A stretch of DNA of 64,000 bases from positions 516,001 through 580,000 of the forward strand of contig JAWQUS010000011.1 in the NCBI GenBank assembly GCA_036365455.1, read 5' to 3'. Below the pieces are notes generated by a model. It searched no databases. It had not been told where the DNA came from and was given only the letters and a program-made list of their open reading frames with translations. Positions 11,685 through 23,675 of this stretch are shown here, piece after piece. Source of the stretch: Macrosoma leucophasiata (Eukaryota > Arthropoda > Insecta > Lepidoptera > Hedylidae). Both the position numbers and the translations under genes were made by a program. How positions within the stretch are numbered: the stretch's first letter is position 1; every line of letters begins with the position of its first letter.

Positions 11685-11776
11685 GCGAGACGTGACGCCA
11701 ATGTGTGACCAATACATTGGTTCAGCTTAATGGGCCGCGGCACTCTCTCATTGTTATTACTCTATCCAACGTTGGA
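11685..11776 (+). repeat. ACCAATACATTGGT repeat, copy 3
   Basis: Same unit as 10905-10996, 780 bp downstream; it flanks the three palindromes on the right as copy 2 does on the left. Confidence 0.6.
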
Positions 11777-11976
11777 TACGTTTTTTTTTAATACGACGTG
11801 CTGTGTGATATAATAATTGTAAGGGTCATATACGGGGAGTTTCAAACGATTTCATTATAATTGAAACGTAAACATAACATCACGTACACATTTCTACGAA
11901 CAGTAAACGTGTTTTTAATGGTAGAAAGTCTCGAGGATGCAAGTCCGCCGCTGTTTTTTTTTGTCACAAAACTGTT

Positions 11977-12128
11977 TACTAGTAGTAGAGTTCCAGTGTA
12001 GTAGCTGGAAGACGTAGGTATCACCGCATTAACTAATCGGTCTGCTGCTGAACACTACATTCAGCACTATCGTGTAAATAATAGCACCAAATCAATTAAG
12101 TAATGCGGTGATGTCTGCAAGCTAAATT
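11977..12128 (+). mobile_element. degenerate SINE-A pieces
   Basis: 11977-12078 has the SINE-A head (GTAGTAGAGTTCCAGTG, TATCACCGCATTAACTAATC, TTCAGCACTATCGTG). 12093-12128 is a short piece in the opposite orientation (AAGTAATGCGGTGATGTCTG). Confidence 0.55.
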
Positions 12129-12382
12129 GGAATCGCATAAAAGAGTAGCTACCTGTAGGCTGTAATACATAACAACTCAATGGTATGTGTACAGAATGTT
12201 GTAAGTACCGTTTAAAATTAAAGTAGTAAAACCAATGAATTCGTTCTGCTGAGCTCTATAATTTCTTCATTAATATTCGTTACGTTAATCATAGTAATGT
12301 TTCAATTAAGACATCTGTTTACGTATACGAGTCATGTAACCACCGAATAAACTTAGTCAATAGATTTATTTTGTATGAAAGT

Positions 12383-12426
12383 GGCAAGCATACAGTTCAC
12401 ATTGATGGTAAGTATATTCTACAGAC
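12383..12426 (-). mobile_element. SINE-A tail fragment
   Basis: GGCAAGCATACAGTTCACAT and TTGATGGTAAGT match the SINE-A 3' region; the remainder is lost. Confidence 0.5.
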
Positions 12427-12540
12427 ATCTAGAGATGGTAAATACCACTAAATACCTACTGTATTTCCGGATAGCTTTTTATGCAATGATGGTGACGTGA
12501 TAAGTGTGAATGGGAAACTTGTAGGAAAAAATCATTTTCT

Positions 12541-12722
12541 GGCTTCTGTGACTCAAGCAAGACCATAACGGGTCACTAGTGTTGATGATATAAAGTAAAC
12601 ACGCCGCAGTAGCTCATTTACAATGATAACATTGTGTAAAACAAATTCAATAGTCGGTCAACGGTGGGTATTTTGCGCGGTTTGTGATGCAAATTGTGTT
12701 CGATACAGCTGCAGTGGCCGCG
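12541..12722 (+). repeat. ~180-bp duplicated segment, left copy
   Basis: Shares with 13097-13274 the blocks GGGTCACTAGTG, ACGCCGCAGTAGCTCATTTA, ATAGTCGGTCAACGGTG, GCGCGGTTTGTGATGCAAAT and GCTGCAGTGG. Indels and substitutions leave an obvious but imperfect match. Confidence 0.75.
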
Positions 12723-12744
12723 GATAATTTTTTTGTGGTACTTT

Positions 12745-12955
12745 AATCATTCAACGGGTTCTCGCTGTAATCATTCAACGGGCTTCTTCGGTCAACGGTC
12801 ATTCTTCGTACGACCGCATTTTTCTGTCAATCGCTTTTTTCAGTCTACATTCAACGGCATTCTTAAGAATCAACGAATGTGTCTTTATTCAGCGGATTTC
12901 TCCATTGTACATTCAACGTTATCAGCGGTTGATTCTTCATTCAATGAGATTTAAT
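12745..12955 (+). repeat. degenerate CATTCAACGG iterations
   Basis: Variants of CATTCAACGG(G/C) and GTCAACGG recur at irregular spacing (12748, 12770, 12791, 12849, 12909 and elsewhere), leaving an 86-codon open frame that I take as a by-product of the repeat. Confidence 0.5.
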
Positions 12956-13096
12956 TTTATAGTAAGCATTCTCTCTCTGAACGAGCTTTAATTGCCGTAT
13001 GGATAGTAATGATCACACAACAATTGCGTTGATTGATCCCTTCACCACCTTCACCACGCTAGTCGGCAAAGTGTACTGTCAGCCCATTTCATATTT

Positions 13097-13274
13097 TAGT
13101 TTCTGTGACTTATGGAAGACAATGACGGGTCACTAGTGATCATAAAGTAAACACGCCGCAGTAGCTCATTTACAATAATAACGTGTGTAAAACAGATTCA
13201 ATAGTCGGTCAACGGTGAGTACTTTGCGCGGTTTGTGATGCAAATTGTGTTCAGTGCAGCTGCAGTGGACGCGG
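13097..13274 (+). repeat. ~180-bp duplicated segment, right copy
   Basis: Partner of 12541-12722, 555 bp downstream in the same orientation. Confidence 0.75.
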
Positions 13275-13559
13275 ACACTCTTTGTTGTTTGCACTCTTCA
13301 TTTCTGTAATGGATCAACATATTTGTGATTTTCACCTAGCCATACGAAGCTAAGCGGAGAAATATGATTAGAATCTTTTAAGTAAAAAATCATTTGTTAC
13401 GTTCTGTAAAATTTTAATATGAAATAAGCCCTCGTCAATTTTTATTTACGCAGTAGATACTGGACGTTCTCTGACGACGTAGTCATATCTTTAGAAGTCA
13501 CAAGAAGATTTGGTTGACAAATTGTGTCCTAAGTCTTAATTTAATATGGCTACTTAACG

Positions 13560-13935
13560 AAGTCGCAATCGCGATGGTGAATCGTATGGTCCCGAGTTCG
13601 ATCCCCAGGTTATACTGTTATAGCTGTTATTGAGTTTTTCTCTGAGGAAATTCCCAGTAGAAGACCGGAGACTAGCATCCATGCCTCGGAGAGAAAGTAA
13701 ATTCATCGGTCTTGTGTCCGTTCTCTCTCCAGTCGTGTCGGATTGCCGTCCCATAGGGCTATGCAAGGAGTGAATAGAGAATGCTCCTGCGTTTGTGCAT
13801 ATTATTATACACTTATGCTACTTATGCACTATATAATTATTATGTACCTACATACAGTATTTAATGCGCAGTTGGCGTTGAGGTTTACCACCGAGAATGA
13901 AATTCCGTCTGGATGCCATTATTACTACTCTCCCC
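13560..13935 (+). mobile_element. tRNA-derived SINE (separate family)
   Basis: B-box-like GAGTTCGATCCCC lies at 13595-13607, with the downstream body TTGCCGTCCCATAGGGCTAT, GAATAGAGAATGCTCCTGCG and TAATGCGCAGTTGGCG. This body resembles a SINE common in Lepidoptera, from memory. The A box is eroded and the tail is not clear. Confidence 0.6.
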
Positions 13936-14192
13936 TAAAAATAATACAATTAAAAGCCACGGGATCTTCATCGTAAGATTTCTATTGCATCCCATATCCA
14001 GAGTTAGCCGGCTAAATGGCACCGGATCGATATATGGCCAGATCTGAGTAAACACTAGTTGTGATGCGTCGGTTGTCGGCCGGTTCATAATGCACGTGGG
14101 AAAACACATGCGTCGTCTATTTACGGCGTTCAAGTGTTAATTTTTGTGTGATATATCATTGAGCATTTCTCTACGATGAGGTAGAAGGTACG

Positions 14193-14476
14193 GGGATTCA
14201 TCATCACTTTTTGCCGAAATCTGTCCACTGTTGGACCAAAGCCTCCCCATAAGTGGGATACGCCGTAATCGCCACGCTTCGCATGCTGATTGGCGACTGT
14301 AGTGGCAGTAGTTTTATCGCAGGATGCTGCTGCCCATCTTATGTTATTGCAATGACTGACCGCCCCATTGGAACAGTTTGACTGCCATTGTTCGGTTGAC
14401 TGCCAGCACTTGTGGAAGAATATTCTTTCAGTAGAAGAAATTCGGTTCGGTGAAAAGTGGGCGGTGGGTCGCCACG
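14193..14476 (-). mobile_element. mini-RTE, second copy
   Basis: Same joint of 5' leader and 3' end as the reference copy: minus-strand GGCGTCGAGACGTGGCGACC at the 5' end, GTCAACCGAACAATGGCAG, CGATTACGGCG, then GAGGCTTTGGTCCAACAGTG and an ATGATGAAT tail. The deletion joint falls at nearly the same place as in 1382-1632. The flanks AGAAGGTAC and AGAAAGGCAC may be a decayed TSD. The open frame across it is in a different phase from that in copy 1, so it is not a conserved protein. Confidence 0.8.
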
Positions 14477-14479
14477 TCT

Positions 14480-15442
14480 CGACGCCAGAAAGGCACTTGG
14501 ACTTACTTAGTAATAAAAGGCCACTGTTTAGTTTTACCAAAATAATATATTAAGTTCTTATATGTAAAATGAGTGCTGTTCTGTGTTGTAATTACTTAAT
14601 ACCTGTATTTATTTCAAGCGCAAAGGACCGCAAGACACCTTCTCCGGACAATAAAAAAAACACAACAAATTATCAACAACACAACACAATTATCTAAATG
14701 GATCCAGCCGTTCTCGAGATTTGTGCTTAGGAACACATTTAGCATTTATTTTTTTATATAGATAAACCACAAACAAACAATCAAAAAATAATTCTTGTAA
14801 TCAAGAAAACAATGAATTCCGACAAAACTAAACAATTGTAATAACAAAATATATTGCACCCGCTCCAATAGGACCCCAAGGAGACAACGACCCTTCACGC
14901 CCCTAAAAAAAGGGACAACCCTTCCGTACGTGGACGCTTTGATTGTAATTCGTTTAGAGAATCCGAGTCGTTGCACTCTTGTTATCGAGATAATGATTTA
15001 ATCGTTGATATAACAAAGTAAATTTTATATTAACATAATATTACGCTTCTTTTTCCATTAAGGGTTAAGCAGGTGTATACATATTTAAATATACATTCCC
15101 GATCATAGAACAACATGGGCCACCATCGGCCGCGACGGACCGGAGGGGAGTAGTCATATGCAGGTTTTCCCCTCTGTCAAAGTACAAGCACAAATGTGCC
15201 TTTGCCTGTCGCCTAGATGTTTAAATATGTGCGTGAAAATATTTATGTATTTTGTTAAAGTCAAGGTGTGAGTTTTATAGTAAAAGACGATTTTGTCGAC
15301 GACAGACATGTCTGTGTGTGTGTGTCACACGTATTTTCCCCCGCAAAAAAATGACAGAATGTTTTGTATCAGTTATAGACGCTATGGCTACTCTCCTCCG
15401 GCCGGTGGCTCGTGTTGCTCTATGTTCTCGATTACTCAAGTC
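14480..15442. other. unassigned stretch
   Basis: A short TG microsatellite (15311-15323) is present. I see no gene. Confidence 0.35.
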
Positions 15443-15594
15443 TCCGAAATAAGTTGTAAATAAAAATAAGTAAAACTACACCAATTGTCTCATTAATCTA
15501 GTTATAGTAGGCTGATACTGCTGAGGTCTTGAGTTCGATTGTTCACCTTAGTTTAACATAGTTTTACTTATTTTTATTTACAACTTATTTCGGA
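15443..15594. repeat. 36-bp perfect inverted repeat around a B-box-like spacer
   Basis: TCCGAAATAAGTTGTAAATA and the next 16 bases (15443-15478) are the exact reverse complement of 15559-15594. The 80-bp spacer contains GCTGAGGTCTTGAGTTCGAT, which resembles a tRNA T arm with a B box. The plan resembles the inverted SINE-T copies, but sequence similarity to them is weak. Confidence 0.7.
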
Positions 15595-16947
15595 CATATT
15601 GTAAGAGATTCTTGTAAATGATAATTAGACATTTTGATTCGCAGGGCGGTGGTCAGCGCAACTGAATTCCGAATCAAAAATACGATGCTTTAATTTTGTC
15701 AAATCACTAACGCTTATGTGCAAGCTACGCATGCCAAAATGCATAGAAAGTTTTCTTTTCACATTTCAACATTTAGATATCGGTTCTGATATCCTATTAA
15801 AGTCTCCATTGTCTTTTGGTATTACTCCTACATTGCACTCCTACACGCTACACACATACGTACTGCTCCCACAATTAAATACATATTATTTTTATGATAA
15901 TAAGGTGTCAATAATAGTAGCTTAGTACAACTAGGGCAAATTAGCTTAAATTCGCTTAAAAAAAACTGAAATCGTAGATGTAGGCTCGATCGCCTCACTG
16001 AATTACTTTTGTGCTTGTTTCAATCTTTGATTTTCGTGTGATATTTAAATTATCACCGTTGTTTTTATAAATGATATGAAAGGAAAAGATAGATTAAATA
16101 AATTAACAAAAAGTAATGAACATGTCGATGAAAGATAAAATGTCGATACCGCATAAGTAGGAAGCAGTTCGTTTCATTCAAATAATTTAGTAGGGATCGC
16201 GATTTTGAAAATATAAAGGCCTATCAATAAATGTAAACAAAGATAACTAATGAATACTATTTTAGGAACATCAAATAAACTCGATTCACGTTAAATTAAT
16301 TCATGCATCATACTAGTATATCCCCCAACAATGCCTCAACATACAATTTTGTATGCACGAGTATGTTCACTATAAATGGGCAAACAAAACCAATGATAAT
16401 ACCAAAACCGTACTCCCAAGGTAGGAACGCAAACAAGAAGCTGTATTCAAAGCTCAGTATTTTATATCGTAGCTTCTAACAAGCGTGTGTCTAAGCTTCA
16501 ACCAGTTAGCAGACCTAAATTGGAAATATCAACATCCAACCAGCTAATGACTCTATCGAAGTTAGTTATGTCCACGACTCCGCCTACCTAGCGCAGATTA
16601 GAGTGATACAACTACCTATCTCACAGTTCCACAACATTATGACCAGTATACCAATCGCAATAAGGCTACAGTCATTAAACTATGACTAAGAAACACATCT
16701 ACAAATCAAAAGTAGGAGGACCGAGAACTGGCATTTGCAATTTTTAGTCTTAACGTTCAAGATGCTAGATTCAATCGTGATAATTATTTAAACCTAGAAT
16801 ACACATAATCCACGTGATATACAAATAATACAATAAAGACGCAATATACGATGTATTGTTGTTGAACGTTGAATACATAACAGATATATATATAAGATTA
16901 AAGAGCACAGTCTAGTTTTTTTTTAGCTTTTAAATATTTTCTCAAAA
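15595..16947. other. unassigned stretch
   Basis: About 1.35 kb, AT-rich. Nothing I can assign. Confidence 0.35.
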
Positions 16948-16956
16948 ATTCTCTCA

Positions 16957-17128
16957 TTTTGACAAATCGGGCAGGACTTCAGTAGCTCAATTGGAAGAGC
17001 GGCTTGACTAGATTCCCAGTAGGCCGCGAGTTCGAGTCTCGCCTGAAGTCAAATTTTTCTTTCCATTTTTCTTTAAAATAAAATATATTTCACAAGCATG
17101 TGTTAATGCGAAATAATATAAAACAAAG
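16957..17128 (+). mobile_element. SINE-T, reference copy with 9-bp TSD
   Basis: A 172-bp element flanked by ATTCTCTCA at 16948-16956 and 17129-17137. It begins TTTTGACAAATCGGGCAG, then has a 76-nt tRNA-like unit (16975-17050), and ends with an AT-rich tail containing TTTCTTTCCATTTTTCTTTA and ACAAGCATGTGTTAATGCG. The tRNA-like unit has an 8-bp acceptor (GACTTCAG with CTGAAGTC), an A box TAGCTCAATTGG, a D stem GCTC/GAGC and a T arm GCGAG-TTCGAGT-CTCGC, so RNA polymerase III transcription is plausible. The anticodon arm is irregular (4 clean pairs, oversized loop), so it is unlikely to be a working tRNA. There is no poly-A tail. Confidence 0.85.
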
Positions 17129-17137
17129 ATTCTCTCA

Positions 17138-18090
17138 ATCTAAATTAATGAAGCAACCAAAAAACCATTTGCACATACAAATAGAACATTCAAATACAAA
17201 TAAAACGATCAGAAGTTCCAATGAAGCGACGCACAAATAAACACTAGTCGAGAATAAATTAAGCGTTAAACCCAATATGGATAACAATCCTATGAGCGTT
17301 GTTGACTCAACCGTCTTTAGAGTTTTTGAAGCAAGTTTCGGAAGTGCGTGGGCCGGAGATAATTGAGTGTTCATTTATAAGTTGCGTTTGTCTTTAATTA
17401 ACCATTCTTGTATTATGATTGGTAACCTGTTCTTCGTTTACGACATCTTTGTCAACGAGCAAGTGATTTAGAAAGTCACGGAGGTATGACCGATCGCTAA
17501 CTTGATGTACGATGTGGTTCTTTGACACCATTAATGTCAGCATCATTAGGCCTTATTAGATCGTCGATAACGGTCCTTTCAGTGTTCATTATACAAATGT
17601 TGACCGCGGTTGGAACAATGCAGAGGACTGTAAGATTAAAGATGGTTGGGATTGGATCGGGGAAGGTAAGAATCAATTAGTTCACAGCACCGCCATTAAC
17701 GTCGACAAAACACAGATTGAGTTGTGGGACAATATGGGAGAGATGGCGGGATGTCTGTTAGAAATTGTGATTAACGGTATTCCTTTGAAAATTACATCAT
17801 CTTTTAATCAACTAAGCTGTGACGTAGATCTAATGGCGAGGTTTGACTGAATACATATATAGATATTACGTACATGTATAGACATTTTAAAGTTATTCGA
17901 AAAAATTGTCACTCGCAGTGATAATATGGCAGAAAATACAATAAAATTTAACAATAATACACTTTGTCAAAAAAAAGATCACTACAGTCCAAAAAGTTAT
18001 TTCATCAATAAAAAAATAAAGTATTTTTGCTTGTTTTATTAAGATTCAGATTTAAGATTCAGTACTTGTACTTTTGCTGCTTTTTTAACT
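17138..18090. other. unassigned stretch
   Basis: A hydrophobic 79-codon minus-strand frame at 17135-17374 has no supporting features. Otherwise nothing is recognised. Confidence 0.35.
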
Positions 18091-18255
18091 TCGTAGAAAT
18101 CATATTTGCGGAGGATTCTCTCGGATATACAATACTCCCAACTTTACCTATTACCCGACGTTTTGGACGCTTTCTAGCTGTCGTGATCACGGGTAGACTA
18201 GTCTACCCATGTAACTATATGCAAGAAAATCCGCAAATGTAATTTTTACAATGTA
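18091..18255. mobile_element. diverged foldback MITE, relative of 54718-54971
   Basis: Left arm pieces TTTGCGGAGGATTCTCTCGG, ACAATACTCCCAACTT and CCCGACGTTTTGGACGCTTT, and the right arm piece GCAAGAAAATCCGCAAATGT, match the well-preserved element. A perfect 18-bp palindrome, GGGTAGACTAGTCTACCC, lies at 18191-18208. Confidence 0.7.
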
Positions 18256-19939
18256 TGAAGATCGCGAAATCCTGCGAAAAATATGTAGTTGATATTTTTT
18301 TTTATGTTTTAATCAACATAAAAGAAACAATCAAAAACATATTTCTCAAACGCAACCGCAAATCATAATAATCATAAAAAGATCCGGACGAATTGAGAAC
18401 CTCCTCCTTTTTTCGAAGTCGGTTAAAAACTAATTTAATTTCTGCGTGCCTTCCTTTCAGTCATAGACTATCTACGTAACGTTACGCAAATATTCATTTT
18501 CTCTGCTATCAAAACTCAAATTCAACATTGTTGATCCAAACATGTTCAAGGAGCCATTGAAAAGTAATTGCATTTTTTTAACATCACCAACCGCTTTTCA
18601 CGTGGCACGTTGAGCAAACTCTTCAAGTATTTCCTTTAGGACAGACCGCAGCGCATAGCTTAGAGCAAATGGAGCGCGTGTCCTTTGGGCATCCCGTTCG
18701 ATTCCCGCTTTGCATTCTTGCTGCGACCGCGCCTAATGTATTGCCTTCGTTTGCTTCCTCGATGCTGTTTAATTTACCTGAGTCTGAAGATTTAGTGGTC
18801 TACCGCTGTCATCTGCGGTTTGCTCAAGTTAGAATTGCTACTGGTTAGTTAATCGACTTGAAGGATTGTTTGTTTCTGCTAATGGTACTTTACTGTTTTT
18901 GTGATGAGAACGCACATATGACGATCACTTTGAAAGATTTGTTCAGTGAGCGTCATATATGCGTTGCGTTATATTTTTCATGTTGGTATGTTTCATTTTA
19001 ATAGCATAATATAGGTTTTTGGCTAGACTAGAACATTTGAAGGGTATGTCACCTACCTGAAAATCTGGTACTACTAAACTAACAGATTTGCGGTTTAATG
19101 GTTTTAAGTTGTGGAAGATGGGACCATTATTCGCGCAATAATTTGTATGGATTAAAAATCCGATGTCAGTTGGAACCTATTACATATACATAGAAATGAT
19201 GAGTTACTTTTCATGCTAACCAACAAACAGTGGAAAAGAAAACGGAAAAGACAATCCAGGTATCAATTTAACCTAAATATACCTTAATGACGCGGCGACC
19301 TAAAACAATACAGTGCCCTCTTTAAAATAAATAAAAAATATCCTAAATTGAAAGTCATTCACTGAATAGAAAACACGTTCAGGCGTTTCATTGATGTTAA
19401 TTGATCCAATTACCTTTAGATCAAGGCAAGTTTAATTTTTTGCATCTTTTTCCTACTTCAATCGGAATAAACGGCCGAAAAACCTCTCAAACGTACCAAC
19501 TCAATTTATTCCCCCCTTTAAATGATTTCGACAGCGTTCAACCGAAAACATTCCTTATAGGAAAGGTATTAAAAGCTAGAATCGTGTTCATTGAACAGGG
19601 ATTTGCATTTAGCGGACCATGACGATTCTATCGACTTTTTTAAAATATTCGCTCAGCCGATTTTACACTTTAATGCCTACAAAAGAGAACGCTCTCTACT
19701 TTGTCTGTAATGATAATTTACATGTTCAAATAAAGACAGTGATAGAAAAAGGTGACTAGATTACAAATTACGTTTTTTTCTAGACATGTTGCACAGCTAG
19801 ATATCGTTAGAAGCGTATTAGCACATTAGGGAAAGATAAAAACAAAGATTATGGCGGTGTGTGGAACAAAAACTGGACGATAAGAATAATCGTTCTTATG
19901 ACGACGGATGTTTTTCACACATGGCTCTTAGTTTTTTTT
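18256..19939. other. unassigned stretch with a tRNA-like scrap
   Basis: 18655-18720 holds an A-box-like ATAGCTTAGAGC and a B-box-like CCGTTCGATTCCCG, probably a decayed tRNA-derived SINE head. The rest shows no gene; 19401-19622 is an unsupported 73-codon frame. Confidence 0.35.
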
Positions 19940-19944
19940 TTGTT

Positions 19945-20093
19945 ATGGATGTAGTAAATGCTGTTCACATTGATGTTTGTATGACTGGAACACGATAGTG
20001 CTGAACACTATCATTTAGCGGCAAGTATATTAGGTAATGCGGTGGTGCCTACGCCCGCGAGCTCCGTCACTGGAGCTCTACCACCAGTAAAAA
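19945..20093 (-). mobile_element. SINE-A, internally deleted
   Basis: The tail region (GTTCACATTGATGTTTGTAT) is joined directly to ACTGGAACACGATAGTGCTG and a normal head end (CTCTACCACCAGTA), so about 130 bp of the middle are missing. Confidence 0.75.
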
Positions 20094-20219
20094 CACAGGT
20101 AACGGTACAGTGCTTTTGGAGATCCATAACGTAGTAATATTTCAATGTTTTACACGTTGTTTTTACTGAGAGAACTTCTCAGGTAGACCTAAATGGGCAT
20201 AGATAAAAATATTTTACTT

Positions 20220-20496
20220 TTAATGTAATGAAAGTGGCAAACAATCATGCAGTTCACATTAATGTTAAGTGATGACTGCAGCCTATAGACACTTACACTT
20301 AGACAAAGGTCAAAATGCAGATGCGTTACCACGCCTAAGGTGTTATGCCTCTGTGCCGGAAATTACAGGGCCGTACATTACCACCTGATCGGAACACGAT
20401 AGTGCTGAACACTACCATTTAGCGGCAAGTATATTAGGTAATACGGAGGTGCCTACGCCCGCGAGCTCCGTCGCAGGAGCTCTACCACCAGTAAAA
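20220..20496 (-). mobile_element. SINE-A, near full length
   Basis: It has all blocks in order from GTGGCAAACAATCATGCAG to CTCTACCACCAGTA. It lies 130 bp from the previous copy in the same orientation. Confidence 0.85.
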
Positions 20497-21044
20497 ATGA
20501 TATTAAAATCAAAATTGTTTATTGTAACTGCATCGTTAAGTCGGGCTTATATTATTAGTTATATTTCAATGAAAGAATTTGGATTTGTGGCAATGTACAG
20601 TGAACTAATTTCTGTCAACATAACTTACTTAACATTGTTAGGGGGTAAAAGCAGACAAAACACCAAAAATGTTCTTTAAACCTTAATTTGATCATACAAT
20701 TGACACATGCAACATTCTCCAATTTTTTTAATAACTGCATTTGTATTTCCATAAGTCGACTTGATTGCCCTTAGCTCTAAAGTGCAGGATTTTGTCTTCA
20801 TCCTTGGCAGTAGTACAATATAGGACAGGCTGGCAAAATGCCAGTGTTGGACCTAAAATACACTGAATAGCCAAAATCGTCGTTGGATTAATTATTTTTT
20901 TCTTTTTTATTATTCCTTTTAACGAAATTTTAGGCACAAGCAAGATTAATTTTTATATAGGTACCTACCTACTATATCTTTGCGATTGTATTTCTCTAAA
21001 GATGTAAGCAATGGTCACCACGATATAAGTACATCATTTGTCAA
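20497..21044. other. unassigned stretch
   Basis: No gene or named repeat seen. Confidence 0.3.
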
Positions 21045-21178
21045 TTTGACTGTCTAGCTCTCATGGTTCTTGAGTTACAGCCTGGCAGACAGACGGACAG
21101 ACAGAGTTATAGCGGAGTCTTAGTAATTGGGTCCCGTTGTTAACTTTCGTGAAAGGAACCCTAAAAACTGCCGTGTTT
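21045..21178 (-). mobile_element. P repeat fragment
   Basis: Minus-strand TTTTTAGGGTTCCTTTCACG, CTGTCTGTCCGTCTGTCTG and CTCAAGAACCATGAGAGC match the 5' half of P repeats. Confidence 0.65.
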
Positions 21179-21685
21179 GCGATCGAACAATCCCAGCTAC
21201 TTGGGATTCGTTTCCGTCAAGCTGGGGGTCGGGGGTCGGGGCCCCATTGCAAACATTCAATTAGAGGCGAGGTGCCGCCATTAAAAGCTTTGAGCGCACG
21301 CACACACACCCAACACAAACAAAACTAATAAGGTTCCTTAACGAACGGACTGTATCAATACTGATGAACAAATAATTGGTTAATTTTATGTACTTACTTA
21401 TAAGTAGTTAAATTTCTACAGAAAAATCAATTAAATGCATTTAAATTACAAAATACTGTTTGAAGGCGTATTATGTATCTACACGTATCTCGGTTGACAT
21501 TATTTCGGTAGCCACTTTCAGTAATACATTACCGTTTTGACGTGGAGTGATAATGACGATAATTATCGACCAACAGCAATGTACAACAAAATGACTTTTA
21601 AATTGATGGCCACCGAGTTGCAGAATACCCCTGGTCAGTACATCCTTTATGTTGCTACAGTTACGTGCAGATACATGGTGGAAGT
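21179..21685. other. unassigned stretch with a GC-rich patch
   Basis: 21215-21320 is GC-rich (a GGGGGTC doublet, GAGGCGAGGTGCCGCC, a short CA run). No domain or splice context identifies an exon. Confidence 0.3.
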
Positions 21686-21850
21686 GTTCAGCTCGATCGT
21701 GTTACGGTCCTGGTAATGTACAGCTCCGTGATTTCCAGCGCTGAATCATAACCCTAGGCCTCAGGAGTGGCAACGCGTTGGAATTTACTTTTCGTGTAGA
21801 TAGTTTTAGGCTACAGTATTTTTTACCATCAAATGAAGTGTGCAGGAGTG
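21686..21850 (+). mobile_element. degenerate SINE-A
   Basis: GATCGTGTTACGGTCCTGGT, TAGGCCTCAGGAGTGGCAAC and GTTTTAGGCTACAGT follow SINE-A order with many changes. Confidence 0.6.
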
Positions 21851-22984
21851 TAAAATATAAACAATGTAGTTGTTTATCACATCGCGATCGTGACTATATA
21901 TAAGACAACCGGCTAAGTGCGAGTCGGACTCGAGTTGACAGTTTTATACTATTAACGCATATCCTATATATTACATACCATTTTTACCTACACACCTCTT
22001 ATAGGTTTTATGTCGATAAATTAAAAACAAAATGACTTAGTTATTTCCAGAATTACAGGCGTAGTATTTTGAAGATAAATGGAGAACTTTCATACACTAT
22101 CTTTAATAAATTATCTATTAACTCATTACCCATACCTACTATCCTTCAAATTTCAAAGTGCTACGCCATTTGGGCAATAAAGCGTATGAAAGAAATAGAC
22201 AAACTGCCATGTAGGTTCCAATACCTATTTGTTCCAATACCTAATATATATTCTACTCACAAATTATAATTACTTATTCATTTCGGTATAATCAGGTTTA
22301 CTAACATCAATATATGCAATATCATTGGCTCAAACCATTTCAAGTAATTTATATTCAAACCACCATCCTATAACCCATTCAACAATAGTTAACAACAGCA
22401 CTCGACAGCGCAATAAAATTAATTTTCCCATCATTCAAATCAAACACAAATCTAATTGATTGCAAATCTCAATTGTACGTCGTTGACCTCAGTTGATATT
22501 GTTATTTACGAGGTAACGTCCTTCACACAATGGGTGTGGGAACACCGAGAGTTCATTAATAAAAATCTTTTCTTTCTTTCTTCTTTATTTCTTTAAAGAA
22601 AAGCTTCAAATAATAACTTGCATAGAAATGCACGCTTCGTATAAAAAGTAAAAGTATAAGCGCTTCGATTTTGGGTCCCAACCCAAAAATCTTAATCAAA
22701 ATAGGAATCATAGTTGATAATAAGGTAGTAAGAGCTGGGGCCCGGACCTCTCGCGGGACGCGTTTAAATCGTTTAACAAAGGCATATGTCGTAAAATCTA
22801 ACAGTTATTTGTATTTCTAGTCTTAAAGCTACATGGTATTTCAGTGAAGAAGATATGTATGGGACATACATACATTTTAAGATGCACAGTCGGCACATTT
22901 CCGCCACCATATCTTATCCTAACCTCCGTCTTTAGCCTTTATATATTTCATCTCTAACATCACCCCATAAGGATTACTTGTTGT
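21851..22984. other. unassigned stretch
   Basis: A possible retroelement tail (AATAAAAATC with CTTT repeats) lies at 22555-22595. Nothing else is recognised. Confidence 0.3.
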
Positions 22985-23246
22985 AGGTATTGTTACCCCT
23001 AAGGCCTACGTAGTTTTGCCTGTGTGATAATAATTCCTGTAGGTACTCTCGGTGTTTAGGAACAAGAGTTCACAAACAGGTATACCCACAGGCCACCTAC
23101 ACAGAGCCACAGCATGCAAAAATGCAGTGGGGTTATACTTCTGTATTCCTGGTATTTAATTGCCATGGTATCTCGACTCGACTTTTCATCAACCCGTTAA
23201 GTTTGATAATCATCTTTTTTTTAACAAGCTTGCAGCTCACATTAGT
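22985..23246 (-). mobile_element. scrambled SINE-A pieces and repeat E copy 1
   Basis: 22990-23036 resembles the SINE-A middle (CCCCTAAGGCCTACG, TTTTGCCTGTGTGATA) and 23211-23246 its tail (TTTTTTTTAACAAGCTTGCA). Between them, 23073-23190 is a diverged copy of 23676-23830. Confidence 0.45.
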
Positions 23247-23675
23247 TAAAACAAGAACGAAAATTGCACCGCCTCTAATCGCATATGTCTTATGTGTCGC
23301 TCCGCAACGCCCTAAGGTTCCGGTAAGGCTCCGAGGTTTGGACCCAGAGGGGTCTCCCTTAGGCAGTTGCGCTAACTTTATTAAGACTGAGAGCACCCTC
23401 TGCGCTCGCCGATAGCCCGGAGAAGTAGACTAGTTACTTCTCGAGAGATGGCGCTGAAAGACCGCCAAAAAAAAGTTGGTTGAGAGTAAGTTAAATCAGT
23501 AAGATAGTCCCTGAAGCAGCAAATGGACCCTATAGGGTAAGCAATCTATTATTATATTTTTCGTGCTGCCTGAGGGTACTAATAAGTTACTATAGTATTA
23601 AACTGCAGCTTATATACCTACATCTACACAAAAATCAGAGGTCAAACGCAGATGAGTTTGAATAGTTTGAATATG

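Noticed and set aside
16975..17050. SINE-T core as a genuine tRNA gene
   Set aside because: The anticodon arm lacks a proper five-pair stem and seven-base loop, the unit recurs with the same tail, and target duplications mark it as mobile.
17135..17374. 79-codon hydrophobic minus-strand frame as a small membrane protein
   Set aside because: T-rich sequence gives hydrophobic codons by composition; no promoter, splice signal or homology can be shown.
23122..23415. 97-codon (plus) and 87-codon (minus) frames over a GC-rich patch at 23260-23420
   Set aside because: Both strands are open over the same bases, and no domain, splice context or start context supports a gene.
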